Part shown: piece after piece, positions 32,561 through 45,537 of the stretch
How positions within the stretch are numbered: position 1 is the first letter of the stretch
Layout of the letters: each line of letters begins with the position of its first letter
Source of the DNA: Scolanthus callimorphus
Taxonomy: Eukaryota; Cnidaria; Anthozoa; Actiniaria; Edwardsiidae
Reading direction: 5' to 3'
Assembly (NCBI GenBank): GCA_033964015.1
Contig: CM066920.1
Location: forward strand, 10,073,912 to 10,137,911
DNA length: 64,000 bases
The notes under the pieces: model-generated
What the model was told of the DNA's origin: nothing
The model's database searches: none
What the model saw: only the letters and a program-made list of their open reading frames with translations
Made by a program: the position numbers and the translations under genes

Positions 32561-35365
32561 AAAAAAAAATGTCCGACTCTTGAAGGTTGTTTGATTAAAA
32601 CCCAAGATGGAGAATTAAGTCGCCATGTAGCGACTGCTGGGAAAACGTTGTCGCCATGAGATAAAGACATCGCATCGGCGAATTTATTGGTCGCAATTTC
32701 GGAGCCTGATTCTGTCAGATTTTTTTTTATTGCACCGCGTGTGCGGCTTATTTTCCTGCATTTTCTGCCCTTTTGTGTGTTCAAATGTTGAGTGTTCCTG
32801 TTTGTGTGTGTCTTTGATCCCGCGTTGTCCGTTATATTTCTTTCAATAAAATGCGTACTTTTGACGTCAAAAGAATTTAATGTATTCTGGTTTATAGTTC
32901 TCCTTGGTTTTGTTTTATCTCGTAAATAGATTATACAAATAGATAAACTACGATACAAAACATAATACAACCTATCGCTACCGTTTGTTTCGTGGCTCAG
33001 TTATATGACAATAAAAATTGCAAACGAGCTCATGCTGTCGTATTTCCTAGAGTAGGGACGGTCGTTTTTACCGCTTAGTTTTTTGTAGCTTAGTTTTTAG
33101 GGAGTGGCATTTTCCTTCCTCTATGCTGCCTTCCGTGTTACGACGTTTATATACACACGATCACAAGACGATTGACGAATTTTTCGTTTGATAAATGACG
33201 CCCCCAAGACTGACAATGAATTCGGCAGTGAGTATACAGTGGCCAAAAAAGTATTTTCCATTCAATGACTAACTTATTTGGAGAAACTGTGTAAAAATTG
33301 AAGCAATGTAAGTTCCATGAATCTTTGTTGTTAAATAAAATTCTTCTTGTTTTTATGTCTACATAAAACGTCATTGCTTTTACTTAGAATGTTCAGTCAG
33401 GGTTTGAAGGTTCCAAAAGTAGCTTAAAGGGGCACTTTTATAATTGTATAACGTTCCTATTTTGGTGTCTACAAGAACCAAAATCCAGGGCTCGCTGACC
33501 AGAATGTACTGTGCTGTACTGTACTAAAGGGCGAAATAAAACTGACGTGTTTTCAAGTTTATTGAGTGGACTGCTTTATTATATAGTCCAACGGCCATGA
33601 ATGCTGGCGTTTAATACATAACATTACGAGTTTGATTTTCACGGTGATTTGGAATGAGATCCTTTCAAAAACCCAAGCGGGGGGTGTTATTGATAGAGCA
33701 ATATTTTGACTAATGTCACATTTGATGTGGTGAAAAACCCTTTCAGTGTTAGGAACCTACAAACTTCACAACCATCTTAGCTACAAAAATAAGAACTTTT
33801 CATCTTGATAAAGCTATGCCGAATTTTCGGGCTTCCTCGTGTCTTTAAGTCTAAACTTGGACACGGTCATTTTAACTATTAAGTCCCTGATAATTGTGAA
33901 GAATTCGAAGAATCACACATTTTATTGGCTTGCAGCAGGATTATGCCTAGACGTTCCGCATAACCTTTCTAGAATATTCTATGTGGGCGCTCGACTTTGT
34001 CAATTATTCGCAGAATCTATAACGCTGCGGTCTAGCGAGTTTTGGATGTTTTGCCATTATTCAGAGATTTGTATTTTAGATTGTTACAATATCTTTTGTT
34101 CGCCCGGAATATTTTCATTTAAAAAATACACTCCGGCTTCTTATTTCTGTATTCACTGTAATATTACACTTTTTTTTACAAATTTAAGTTGTTGTTTATG
34201 TAAATAGCTATTTCGAAAATATGTTTTATCTGATTGGGTATTCCAATCCCCTAGAATTATTTCAAAAAATAAAAAATCGAATAAACTTATCACGCGAGTA
34301 AATAAATGATTCCTATGTCCCTTGAATATTAGACAAAATTAGGGTAAGAAAATGATTAATTTGACCGCGCGGTACTTCTCCTTTTGCTCTTTCAAAAGAT
34401 GTGAGATTGCCTTTTTCCCTTATTTGAAGATTTGTATTAATATTTTACACTCTCGAGACAACCTAAATACGTCATAATTAAGTCATTATTCACACGTTTT
34501 TGAGACTGCTTCCCCATGATCGATGTTTTGGTTTGGAAAGATGTTTATACTTTTAGGCTCTCAACGTCTCTTCTAAGCCCATTTCGAAACTAGATGCTAT
34601 TCGTGATTTTGCACAAATTCTCTCACATATTTCCCTGAATCGTACCGCTAGAATTTTATAAAAAAAATACTTACGGCAGTAAGAATTTAGTTCGAAAAAC
34701 AGTTTTGTGTAAAATTAATTAATTTTCACCCATCGAAATATTGCTAAGATCATATGAGGGTTCGCTGACCCTGAAAATTTACCCCTTTTCTCATTTTGCA
34801 CTCGGAGAAACTGGCGCGTTAAAGAACCCTTTCTTGCCCTATTCTTGACGAAAAGCGATCGGAAGTCGCCCCGAAAGCTGATGTTGATTGCATGTTTCCA
34901 GCCTTACTGCATGACTGCTAATATTATACGAGAAAACAGAATAGGAAACACGGGTAAGCTTTAAGCAGATGTCTTAGAGGGCTAAACTAAGTAGGGAAAA
35001 ACAAAGAAGAAAAATTAGCGCAAAGAACAACGGAGCCAAATCTCCGCGGTTGGTAGGACTCCGAGTGATATCAAAATCCAAAATGCCAGTTTGGCTTTGA
35101 TGTTATCGAAGTGGCTTTGAGTGTATCTTCTAATGCTATGGATTTGGTTTTCCTCTAGATCATGTGCAAGTGTGATTGTTTAGACTGTTGTGACCTCCAG
35201 ACACGGCAACAACCCAAGTGATTATTTGCCGTGACGCTATTGGCTCGTGTTTTATTACATGTCACGGAGTGCCGGCCATAGGCTGGGTCAACGATTTGAA
35301 GGCACAGAACACACTAGGTTTCTCACGCGCGCTCACAAGGTACGATAGCGGCAGATACAGCAGCC

Positions 35366-38300
35366 ATGAGCGAGGCGGATTTTAATGCACTGAACTTTAT
35401 ACACCTAAGGAGCTCTGGCAGATCTAAGGTAGGGGTTTTCTGACGTTCGCTTGTTCTTTAACTCACGCTGGATCTGCGGGCCTCGATCTCAGCTGTTTGG
35501 GTCCTTGTTGTGAGTTTCTAAAGCCCCCGATCGCTGGAATGTGGTCGGCTTTGTGCGTTTAGAGCTACGAGGGTGTCTCCAGTTGAGCATGTAGTCATTG
35601 CTCATCGAGATTTATGCATAAGGGGTTTATATGTGATATTCGTTTGGTAGAAATTTCGCGTTGAACTGTGTCAATTTGGGAACCCATTTGAGTGCCGAAA
35701 CGCGTATTGCACACTTTGCTCACACGGTCCCAACAGAAGCACTCCTCGCGAAGTTGACTGATTTATCTGTTGTCAGATGAGAGAAAACAGATCCCTTTTA
35801 ATTATACCGCTCACGAGAATACCTGTCTCCTAGTTAACCCTCGTATTTTACAAGGCTTTTAGCTGTAACTCACAAATAGCTTCATGCAGAAAGCTAGACT
35901 AATGTCAACATGAAAATTGTAAACTTGAATTCGTCTCTAGATAGACGATCCAAGACTCTTATCAGTCGCCCGACTTTATCAGTAGTTTTATTCCTGTCTA
36001 ACGCGTGACAAGCCTTGCTTTTCGATCAGTGACCCTTCTTCTTGATATTAAGGATATCCAGGTCTTTCATAAACCTTGTGAGCGAATTATCTCGGACGCT
36101 ACATCAAAGAGTTTGGGTAAATTAATAATAGCACACGGTTACTGGTAAATCTACTATACTTGGTTCCACATCGCTGATTTCTGTCAACGCAGTTTACAAC
36201 AAAAACAGTGATTCATTCGCTATGGCTGGGTCCTGTCGCACTTTATATGTGGCACAAACTTTCCTGAAAAGAACCACACGCCTTGTTTATTAAGGATTAT
36301 AGAAACCCCGTCGCAAAACCTCTATTTAATTTATATCCTAAGACATTGACTATCGCTCACTCTCCATGAGTGTGTGCGCTGTTTTCGTTTGATGGCCAAA
36401 TATTTTCTGTGCTAAGAGAGAATTTCTGTACACACACCTAACAGTTCTGTATCAATAAATTAATTTTCAGTTTAGCTTTAAAGGTTTGCTTATTTCTAAC
36501 ATTTCTGTTTTACCCCCATGCTGGTAATAAAAGGAGCTCACAATGAGAATTAAATGATCAGTTGGCAAGTTGCATTTTCATAAATCTGATCAATGAACTC
36601 GAATTTCAATAGCGCAAGGTTTTCAAAATAATCTACCCCAATGGTTTCAGTGTTTTCTACATTTCCATCTTCATACAGAGAAAGCCCCACCTTACTATGT
36701 GAAAAAAAAATCCCCACATGTCATTTGAATCGTCTGTAACACAGGTGTATTTTATCCCTTGTCCTGAATTTTAAATGATATTGAGATATCTGAAAATTAT
36801 TCAAGAGATATAGTAAATTCCTAGGTTTTAATTTACTAGAAATAGCTAAAAGTTGATTCCATTCAGGGAAGGAAATCCTTGGCACCAACACTTACTGCAG
36901 CGTTCCGATTGGGCGAGAGCCACTTATATATACAATCAATTTGGATTATCAGATGGAAAGAACTCTTTAGCAGGTGAATGGTTAAATGTCGGAGCCTTTG
37001 TTAGTAAAAATAATATTACCTTACAGGAGTATATTTTACTGTCTGGATACCAGTTTGATTTTGACACCCTCTTTTTCAAAAATTTCACCTTTTGATCCAG
37101 GAAGAGATGCTTATACTGCCATTCACAACACCCTGACACCTATCCTCATTTTTAAGCAGATATTTACATGTCTGCTTTGTTATTCACTTCTAAGGTTCAG
37201 AATATGGTGTGAATTTGTGGAGATAGAAATTATCTTTATTCCGTACCCCTAAAATGGTGGGAATTTGAAATCCTCAAAAAATTCAGCCAATGTTTCTTCA
37301 TTTTATGATTTCAGAAAAAATCCATACCTCCCCAATGGAAGGGATTTTGAAATTCCAGCAGGGTGGTCATAAATGCCCTTTCATATCCCTTACAATCACT
37401 GCATTTTTTGGGGGTTTTTCATTGGAAATGGGTGGGAATAATATCTTCAAACTCCTTCCATGACAGGGGTATGGATAATTTCTGGAATCACACATTTGTC
37501 ATATATTTATTTATAGTAAATTATTTATTTACGTGTACTTTTCTGGATTCCTGTCTTGGTATATTCAATTCTCAGTTAAAATCTTCCTATTTCTAGGCAT
37601 CTAAAGTCCATGGCTTCTTCCTTTTCCGATGTAGCATATAATCCTTTTTATACTTAAACAGCCCTGTTTTCAATGATTAATTCCTGACTGCTTTTTAAAC
37701 CACCACCCATAACCCACCCACCCACCCACTGTAAGGGATTGGATTTTTTCCAGAAATATTGTCAATATCATGATAACGTTAACAATTCATAGGTCCATCA
37801 AGCTTGGATTTATATAATGAGAGTGAAAAGCTTTTCTACATGTTACTATGTGCAGCTATTAGTTCATTATGACTTTCTACTGTTAAGAGCCTCCCTATAA
37901 TAATGGTTAAGTAGCAGTTCTTTTAGATGTGAAATGAGCTTCTAGATTCTTGCCAAGTAAGTTGAAGTAATTACTAATTTAGAAATTTATGTACCAGACG
38001 TCTCTCCTTCTTTGCTATATTTTCTGTCTACCTTTAAAAAATTATAAAAAAACCACTGCATTTATCACTCTTGGTATTTTATTGAATGCACAGGTTTTTT
38101 GGCACAGGCTTTACAATAATATCTTATTTTGCATATGGCTTTCAAGTTAAGTTTTTCTTAGTTATGGTTTTCAACTCCTACACACATTATTTATTTACGA
38201 AAGTGAAGAAGTGAAAGGAAATGTTGAATTTTTTATGGAATCAGACCAGTCAATATTGACATATTTTCTATTTGCCAAGCAATTGTCATATGGTTTTCAA

Positions 38301-41300
38301 ATTGTTTTGGGATTAAGCTTACTAATGGCTCTCCTATCCTTATCTGATATTAATATTCAATCAGATTTCAGCACCAATTGCAAATCAGATGGTTTTGAAT
38401 TTCTGATGCTTTTATAAGCAAGGAAAATAGTCATATAATTCCACATCTCCTGCTTTTCACATTTTAAATAGAGTTTTGAAAATAGAAAATAAAATATATA
38501 TTACCATCATAATTTGTGAGGGCTCTGTACTATTCTGACAGTAGTCAGTAGTAAAGTAAGACTGAGGCAAATTAAGCTACTTGACTAAACCCACAGGCTT
38601 GGTTTTTCAAGGAATTATTGTTACTCCATAAAATATATAATATACCTCCAGGATATGGAGGGTTAAATTTATGTTATGTCCTAGTATTGGCCTATTTCTG
38701 TGGGGTTTATTTGTCTCTTACCAATCAATTTATTACCAATCATGGAGTCTTCCTTAGATTTGCATACTGATACTGTCAACAAGTCCTTCAACAAAAAACT
38801 TGGAAATAGTTGTCCAGGAGGTAAAACCTCAGGAGGGAAATTCTGACAGGCAGGGACCCTGACAGGATGCACTGGAGTGGAAATGCATCCTAAAGTCAAA
38901 ATCACAAAAATTAATCCAATGAAGAGGGAGGGGATGAAGCTAATTCACTTTTCCAGTAATTATTATACAATTTCTAGCATATTCATTGTCCTCCCATTTT
39001 GCTACACATTCTTTATTATTAGCCACCTCACATTCCCTGGTCTAGTATGACATTTCATACTATTCTTTTAGATCTTTGTGCTATCATTTAAAAGAAGAAA
39101 TGCCAGCCAAAAACAACTCTCACCAGCCACCATCAATAATTACTGTATTTGTTATTCAGAGTTCTGACCAGTAGGGTGCTTTCTTTGTATTCAGGATCCT
39201 CTCCAGCCAGAAGATGTTGATGGAAACAAGTGCCTGGATTGTGTGAATAACTGCAAAGGTTACTTACCCCACCCATGGAGGTGAGAATCTCAAGTTATTT
39301 TGGACATCCTCCCACTGTAGTCCAATCCCTGAACTCTCCTTTGTGGCTCCGTTGTTGGAGATTTTTTTGTTGAATTTTCGCTGGGACGGCCAAAATGATG
39401 TCCTATCTTGGTGGACAAGATTCGTGATGCCAACAATCAATCTCTGACAATGGTATTTGGATCATGCGCACTAACAAAAAAAAAAAGACAGTCCTTGGTC
39501 AGAATATCGTCCCATTCACATTATGGATAATGAATGCCGTTCCCCTTACTGTGGTTGTTTTGATGTTGCCTTTTTATGTGACCAATTACACGTTCCATCT
39601 TTGCCACCTTACCTCTACATCCAATGGTTTCATATCTTGGTTCTTGAGTAGCTGACAGTAGATGTAATCTTGTGGCCTTTTTTCCAGGAAATTTTGCAAT
39701 TCCTGTCGATGCCCCCCAGAGCTCCATGTCCTGATTGCCAATAACAATGAGCAGAACCAGGCAGAGGAGCGCATGGGTGTGGAGGAAGAGGATCCACCCA
39801 TGCTGTCGGGGCAACAGCTATCACAAGCAATGATGGAGGGGTATGAATGGGTGCCAAGATACTTAACAAGTGATGAGGTATATTTGGCAATTATTCAAGT
39901 ATATTTGGCAATTATTCAAATACCCTTTTGAGGACCCCAGAAATCCAGGGTGGGTGGTTATAAAAAAGCTCTGAAATACCAGGGAGGGTACCCTGGCACT
40001 GGAGCAAAATTCCTGGGTGGGTATCCCAAAAATATGGATCTCCAAGGGTGATCATAAGAAAAGTCACTGGAATTCTGGGATGGGTGTGGGGTGAGGTGAG
40101 GTGAGGTGGAGTCCTCAACAGGGGTGTGCAGATTTGTTTTGCAACTGCCCATTGTATGTGTGCATCAAACAAAAAAGACCTGGCGCGGTTGTTCAAAGGT
40201 GGATTAAATTTAAACCAGGTTTAGTTCTGAACAAAACCATCGAGTCACCATGGTAATTAATCCTGGATTAGTGCTAAACCACTTTCGAGCAACCAGACCC
40301 TGGATGACATCATAAAAAAATGCAGAAATATTATATTTGACATTTTCTACAGAGTTTTCATCAACAAGTGTTAGTTGTCTAGGGAAACGTTTTGGAGAAA
40401 TTATAAAATGTTTTCAGAAAGTAACACTGTACGTTCATGTCCTCAGGGCCCCTTGTCCTCAGGGCCCCTCAGGGCCTGACATGGCCTATATATATTATTG
40501 GGTGGTTCCAGATATCCATCCCCTCCCCATGGAAGGGTTTGAAAAGTGACCCCCCCCCCCCCCCAAGTATTTGTATGGAAAAAAATCAGGTAATTGACCC
40601 CCTCCCACCCCTCTGGAATTTCCAATCCCTTCCGTGGGGGGGGGGGGGATGGATATTTTCTGAAACTGCACATTTCTCATCATGATACAAAAAACGTGCT
40701 CCTTGCTCCCTTCATAAGAAGCTCACAAGAAGCTGCTCATATGTAATTTCCAGCCCTGATTTCATTTAATACTAGTTATGCAATGCTGTGAGTTGCATAT
40801 ATGTACCGTGGAATATCCCATGCATCATTTATATAAGTGTGTATACCAAAATAACATTTATAACTTTTTCAACGATGCCACATAAGAACATTGTCAACTC
40901 TCTGCATGTTTAGTGGAAAGTGAGATCCTGTCTTTTCTGCAAATGTACAGCTGACTAGTTGTGATCTCAACAAGCTTTACTCCCAACCAGAGTTTATTTA
41001 TTGCTGCTGTAACAGACCAATTTCTGACACAACTGATTTTATTGCTGCAAATCTCTGAATACATAGAGCAAAGCAACTCCAAAATAAGGACATATGTGTA
41101 CTTTCCATATTTGCCAGAAAGCAGAGGAACTATAAAACACTTATGAATCACGCATAGTCATATACCTATTACACTGCCATGCATATTTCACTCTCATTTC
41201 ACAATGTTTCAACAGATTGGAATGTATATGTCCATATTGCCAGAAAATAAAGTTCCCAAGCAACACTCTGCTGGAGCCAAGCACAGAACCAAACAGCTGT

Positions 41301-44300
41301 CTCTTCAACTTCCCCTGCAAGACTTTTCTTCCAAGCATTGTAAGAAACTAACTCTAGATCAGAAAATGGCTATGGATGATTTCTGTGAGAAGAGGCTTAA
41401 GACTGCCCTTGGGATAGGTCAGTATGTCATGGTAGATATTCTTAGTCAGTAAGATGTTATGTATAAATGCTCAACCGAAAAAATAAAGCTTCCCAATAGA
41501 CAAAATCGGCTAAACTAACAAAATGTATCCACCAAAGGAATCACCACATGATCTGAGTAGTCCAGTTTCGAATTCTCTAATCTACCGCTGAATAGGCATC
41601 AAAGGTGCATAAATACAGTGGGAGCCTGATTTGAACCCAAAAGTTGCGAATACCAGCGAGTTCAAAAAGTTTTGTCTATTGTCTCCATTCAAGCTTCATC
41701 AGTTTCTCGTCGGTATTCACAACTTTTTCTACTTCAAACTGAGGCTCCCACTGTATTTATGCGCCGTCAATGCCTGTTCAGCGGTAGAGTAGAGAATTTG
41801 AAACTGGAATTTTGGGTGGCAACAAGATGTAAACATTGTTAGTCGATTTTGTCTAGTATTTGGATTGCCTTGTACAAAATTTTCATTTTTGGCTTTACAT
41901 GTTTTAACATTTCCCTCTAGGCATGTGTGATGGAACAGATTTTGAAATGAGGGGGCTCATTTGTACAATCTATGGCAAGGGGGGGGGGGGGGTGATTACA
42001 GAAAACATTTGAAAATCTGCTGAAAAGTGGGGGGGGGGGGGAGGGGATTCTGCTGTCATTGCTAGGATCAGGTTGGATTTGCAACTCGTTATTTCTTGTT
42101 GGTATCATACCAGTCCTTTTCAATTAGACAACAATTTTTTTGCAAAACATGGCTTTTACAATTTTTGGGCAAAACTTGGCTTATCATACTTAGTTTATCA
42201 TACTAAAAGTATGATACTAAAACTAAAAGCTCAACGCTTATCATACTATTATGTTTGTGATTTCGTGCAGGTTCTGTCAAAGCATGTATGTGCCAATCAA
42301 CCTGTTGTTCCAAATGTGGTGAACCAGTAAACCCAGGAGACATGGCCATATTTGCCGAGCGAGCAGGCGCTGATAAGTGTTGGCATGTAAATTGTTTTAC
42401 ATGTGCCGAGGATGGAGAGCTACTAGTAGACCTTATCTATTGCCACAAGGATGGAGAGTTGTACTGCTGCAGGCACTGGGGAGAAAAACTTAAGCCTAGA
42501 TGTGCAGGGTGTGAAGAGGTGTGTAAAAATGTAAATGCAAATATTAGAGGCAGACTCCCGAGACTTGCAGCTGGTGAGCTGGTTTGTGCTGGGTGCAAAT
42601 GGCGCCAAGCAGCCATAAGTGCAGACACTGGGAGCGCTCACTGCCAGAGGGTTTTTTGTACTCATTAACTTCCCCCTAGCCTGCGAGTCTGCTTTCCAGT
42701 GGTTTTTTTGTTTCAGATATTTGATTTTTTGGCGTGCAGTGACAAAAAAATCAAATATCCGAAAAAACCCACTAAGCCGGCTTGCAGGCTAACTTCACCC
42801 CTGAAACACTGGGTTGGGTAGTAAAAGCTGAAATACAGTAGAGCAAAGTTTAACTCAACAGAAAGAAAATTCCCTCTGCCTAGCCAGGAGTCCATCCCAG
42901 TTGAGAGGTCAGCATTTTGACACTGAGCAACTGTACATGAACCTTCCCTTCCTGTTCCCCTCTGCCACAAAAATGGGCCACAAATCTGAGAAAATTGACA
43001 GCAATAGAGTAAAAAGTGTAACCAGCAACAACAATGATGATATGGTGATGATATGATGTCAATGAAGAGACTCACCATATTTTCCCTTATTTCCTTGACA
43101 GCTTATCTATGTTGGTGAATATTCCCAAGCCATGGACAAAAACTGGCATCCAGGTCACCTGACCTGCCATTTCTGTGACGAGTCGCTTTCCAATCAAAAG
43201 TTCGTCACTGTTGAAGGAAGCCCTTCTTGCTTCAAATGCTATGAGGAGAATTATGCCAACAAATGCGAGTGTTGTGGAAAGGCCATTGGACCGGGCTCTA
43301 AGGACGTGGATGTTCGCAATAAGCACTGGCACGAGAGCTGCTTCAAATGCTCACACTGCGAGAAGCAACTGGTACGTGAGAATTGAGGCGTAGCAAACTA
43401 TGAGAAAGAACTGTCTGTTTTCAGCTAAGGGCGTAGAGTTATGAAGCTATTGTGGAGGGAAAACGGATCTCAGAAACTTTCACGAAGCTCTAAAATGCGG
43501 AGTATCAGTCCTTGGTCATAGTTTTTCTTTTGTACGGACATCCCAGTCTGTAAATAACTTATATGTTATTTACTGGTACGTGAGAATTGAGGCGTAGCAA
43601 ACTATGAGAAAGAACTGTCTGTTTTGAGCTAAGGGCGTAGAGTTATAAAGCTATTGTGGAGGGAAACCGGATCTCAGAAACTTTCACGAAGCTAAAATGC
43701 GGAACAAGAATATTGAGAACATGACTATAGGAAGTCTCAGAACGTTTGAATTTTTCCACAAATGGAATCACACAACCTGTCATAATATTTAGTCCTTTTG
43801 ATTATTCCTAGATGAATGAAGGCTTCACTCTTAAGGACGAAAAGCTCATCTGCCACGGCTGTCGCGGGATTAACCCGTCCAAGGTGTGTGCTACTTGTGA
43901 TGGTGAATTTGCCCCTGGAGAAAAGAAAGTAGGCTACCAAAGCAAGACCTTCCACGACCGGTGCTTCATCTGTGACGAGTGCAAGCAACCAATAGGAAGC
44001 AAGCAGTTTATCAGGAGAGACGAGAGGCGTCTTTGTAATAACTGTTTCGACTCCAAATTTGCCAAGGTAAAATTGTTTTTAAGGCCGGGGATAGGGCCTT
44101 TTGGGGGCATCTGCAGTTTTGAAAATCAATACGTTTAACACTTTTTCAGCCAAACCTCGTGAACACGTTCCTAAAGTTTTTCTGCAAATGTTGTGGCCCG
44201 CAAAAAGCAAGCGTTTGAAGAATAAAGGCAATCCACATAATGCCCGTATGAGATCGAATCAGAGGGTTTGCGCGCTATGATTGGACGACAGCCCGTGTGT

Positions 44301-45476
44301 TATTACTGCACAAACGCACAACTGACGTCATAGCTGCGCACTCTAGCAAACCCGAGTTTTGCGCGCCCTTTCATCTTTAGAAAAAAATACTTCTGTTGTT
44401 GTATAAGATATAGATCTCATTTTTTCATGTGTCTACTATAATTAGATGCACAGACTTAAAGAGACCGTGTCAGCCACTCCTTTGTTATTGTTTTTCATTC
44501 GGTATTTAGAAGACGTAATTACATTTGACATATCGCAGTGCAATCCCTAAATCAGCCGATGGAAATGGATGCTTTTTCAAACTCGGTATGTTGCTTGGCT
44601 GTCAAAATGGCAGCTGACACAGGCTCTTTAATAGCGTGTCATGAACAACAGTCAGGGCACTCCCATGTTTTCACAGTGTAACAGCGTATTGGAAAATGAG
44701 GCCTCTATGAAGTTATTTTTAGTTTTAAATTTTCACGCAAAACCTACGCCACACATTTGCTCAGCCAATTAGAATGCAGGTAGTGGGGTAAGCTTTTTTT
44801 CAGAGAAGTTTATTCAAGCGGTAAATCTATTGTTCTGACAAGAACTTCAGACCTGCTTCATTTTCCAATTCGCTGTTACACTTTAGTTCCTACCCCTATA
44901 TGGACACTCCTAGGTAATGGGCTCCTGCTATGTCGACATTTGTGTACAACTATTACAGTACAGCCGTACGGAAAAATGAGATCTATGTGTTCATCGCTCG
45001 TATTATTTCCACGGGAAACGCTTGCTGCCTATGCAGGCTATTTTGGTTTCCAATGACCTTCGTAAAACCCTTGCTTCAGAACTCCAGAACTATTCCTAAA
45101 GCCCTTGTTACCGAAATTGTTTCAGGTTTGCGTGAAATGCCGCCAAGTGATCAAGACTTCGTCCGTGCAACACGCGGGGAGTACTTACCATAGCGATTGC
45201 TTCACTTGCCATCACTGCGATAGGCCGCTGGCCGGCAGCCCTTTCACCAAGCAAGAGGGGAATAACGTATGCCAGAATTGCTACAGGGAGCGATACGCCA
45301 AGAGATGCGGCCAGTGCGGCAACCTGATCGAGGGAAATACTAAATTTGTGGCTTACGACGAGAAGTATTTCCATCGCGAGTGTTTCACTTGTACCAAGTG
45401 CAGGAAGCCGTTAGCGGGAGAGAAATTCCGAATTCGAGATGGTGAAAAAGTGTGCTTGGGCTGTGATGAAGATTAA
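35366..45476 (+). CDS. Lmpt: Limpet-type PET/LIM protein, six LIM domains (8 exons, 554 aa)
   Basis: A cytoskeletal/nuclear LIM adaptor of the Limpet family; no enzyme activity is expected. Exons: 35366-35428, 39195-39280, 39688-39877, 41216-41417, 42271-42518, 43102-43371, 43812-44066, 45126-45476; phases chain exactly to 1665 nt. Exon 4 uses the slightly weak donor GTCAGT. Order: cysteine-rich motif C34-x2-C37-x3-C41...W49-R-K...C53-x2-C56-x-C58; PET domain about 102-181 starting YEWVPRYLTSDE; LIM1 193-249, LIM2 258 onward, then LIM3-LIM6 to the C terminus, ending CLGCDED. PET plus six LIM domains is the Limpet layout; testin and Prickle have three. In LIM1 the sixth zinc ligand, normally Cys, is Asp228. 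The start (G at -3) lies in a GC-richer first exon; isoforms lacking PET, known in flies, could start elsewhere. Convergent with Prickle. Confidence 0.93.
37303..37491. mobile_element. TGATTTCAGAAAAAATCC-type MITE
   Basis: TGATTTCAGAAAAAATCCAT and ATGGATAATTTCTGGAATCA are inverted ends; the interior has AATGGAAGGGATTTTGAAAT and G-rich modules like 1611-1802 and 40503-40673. Intron 1 of the Limpet gene. Confidence 0.6.
40196..40308. mobile_element. Short foldback element (GGTTGTTCAAAGGTGG type)
   Basis: GGTTGTTCAAAGGTGGATTA and, inverted, AAACCACTTTCGAGCAACC form the ends; an AACCAGG/CCTGGATTA pair lies inside. Limpet intron 3. Confidence 0.55.
40503..40673. mobile_element. TTCCAGAAA-type MITE, inverted relative to the copy at 1611
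   Basis: GGTTCCAGATATCCATCCCC at the left and GGATGGATATTTTCTGAAAC at the right are inverted; TTGACCCCCTCCCACCCCTC and a 16-base C run lie inside. It is a close relative of 1611-1802 in opposite orientation. Limpet intron 3. Confidence 0.7.
42677..42791. mobile_element. 115-bp foldback with near-perfect 9-bp target duplication
   Basis: TAGCCTGCGAGTCTGC...CAAAAAAATCAAATATCCG...GCTTGCAGGCTA folds on itself. The flanks ACTTCCCCC and ACTTCACCC match at 8 of 9 positions. Limpet intron 5. Confidence 0.72.
43369..43735 (+). repeat. Intronic tandem duplication that copies the 5' splice site
   Basis: CTGGTACGTGAGAATTGAGG and about 130 following bases at 43369 recur at 43573, offset 204, with few changes. 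The first copy begins at the last codon of Limpet exon 6 and its GTACGT donor; the second copy therefore holds a duplicate donor within the intron. Confidence 0.88.
44465..44632. repeat. Dispersed repeat with CAGCCGATGGAAATGGATGC core
   Basis: Contains GTGTCAGCCACTCC at the left and GGCAGCTGACACAG at the right. The CCGATGGAAATGGAT...GTATGTTGC core recurs at 25678-25725 and, inverted, at 12940-13010; the CCATTTCCATCGGC part also occurs at 22914-22928. Limpet intron 7. Confidence 0.6.
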
Positions 45477-45537
45477 GAGATCTCGAAGATTTAGTAAAAG
45501 CTTAGAGCGGATTTCAGATGAGTGTGGAAAGCGTAAC

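Larger units (their letters stand above)
24946..35365. other. Repeat-rich interval between ACSF2 and the Limpet gene; no gene supported
   Basis: I found no exon chain here. It contains MITEs at 25759-26091, 28021-28337, 28429-28604, 29838-30112 and 30779-30939, a minisatellite at 27745-27805, inverted repeats at 31402-31551, and a tRNA-like segment near 32516-32560. Stretches 26092-27740 and 33000-35200 are mainly AT-rich unique sequence; a possible old foldback with TTTATTATATGG arms spans about 26470-26830. ORFs up to 161 aa resemble no family I know. Confidence 0.55.

Noticed and set aside
32485..32970. 161-aa minus-strand ORF as a protein gene
   Set aside because: Its last 40 codons run through a tRNA-like segment and a poly-A/T tract, and the rest resembles no family.
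33839..34207. 122-aa plus-strand ORF
   Set aside because: AT-rich, Cys/Phe-rich composition with no recognisable domain, and no splice partners; most likely chance.
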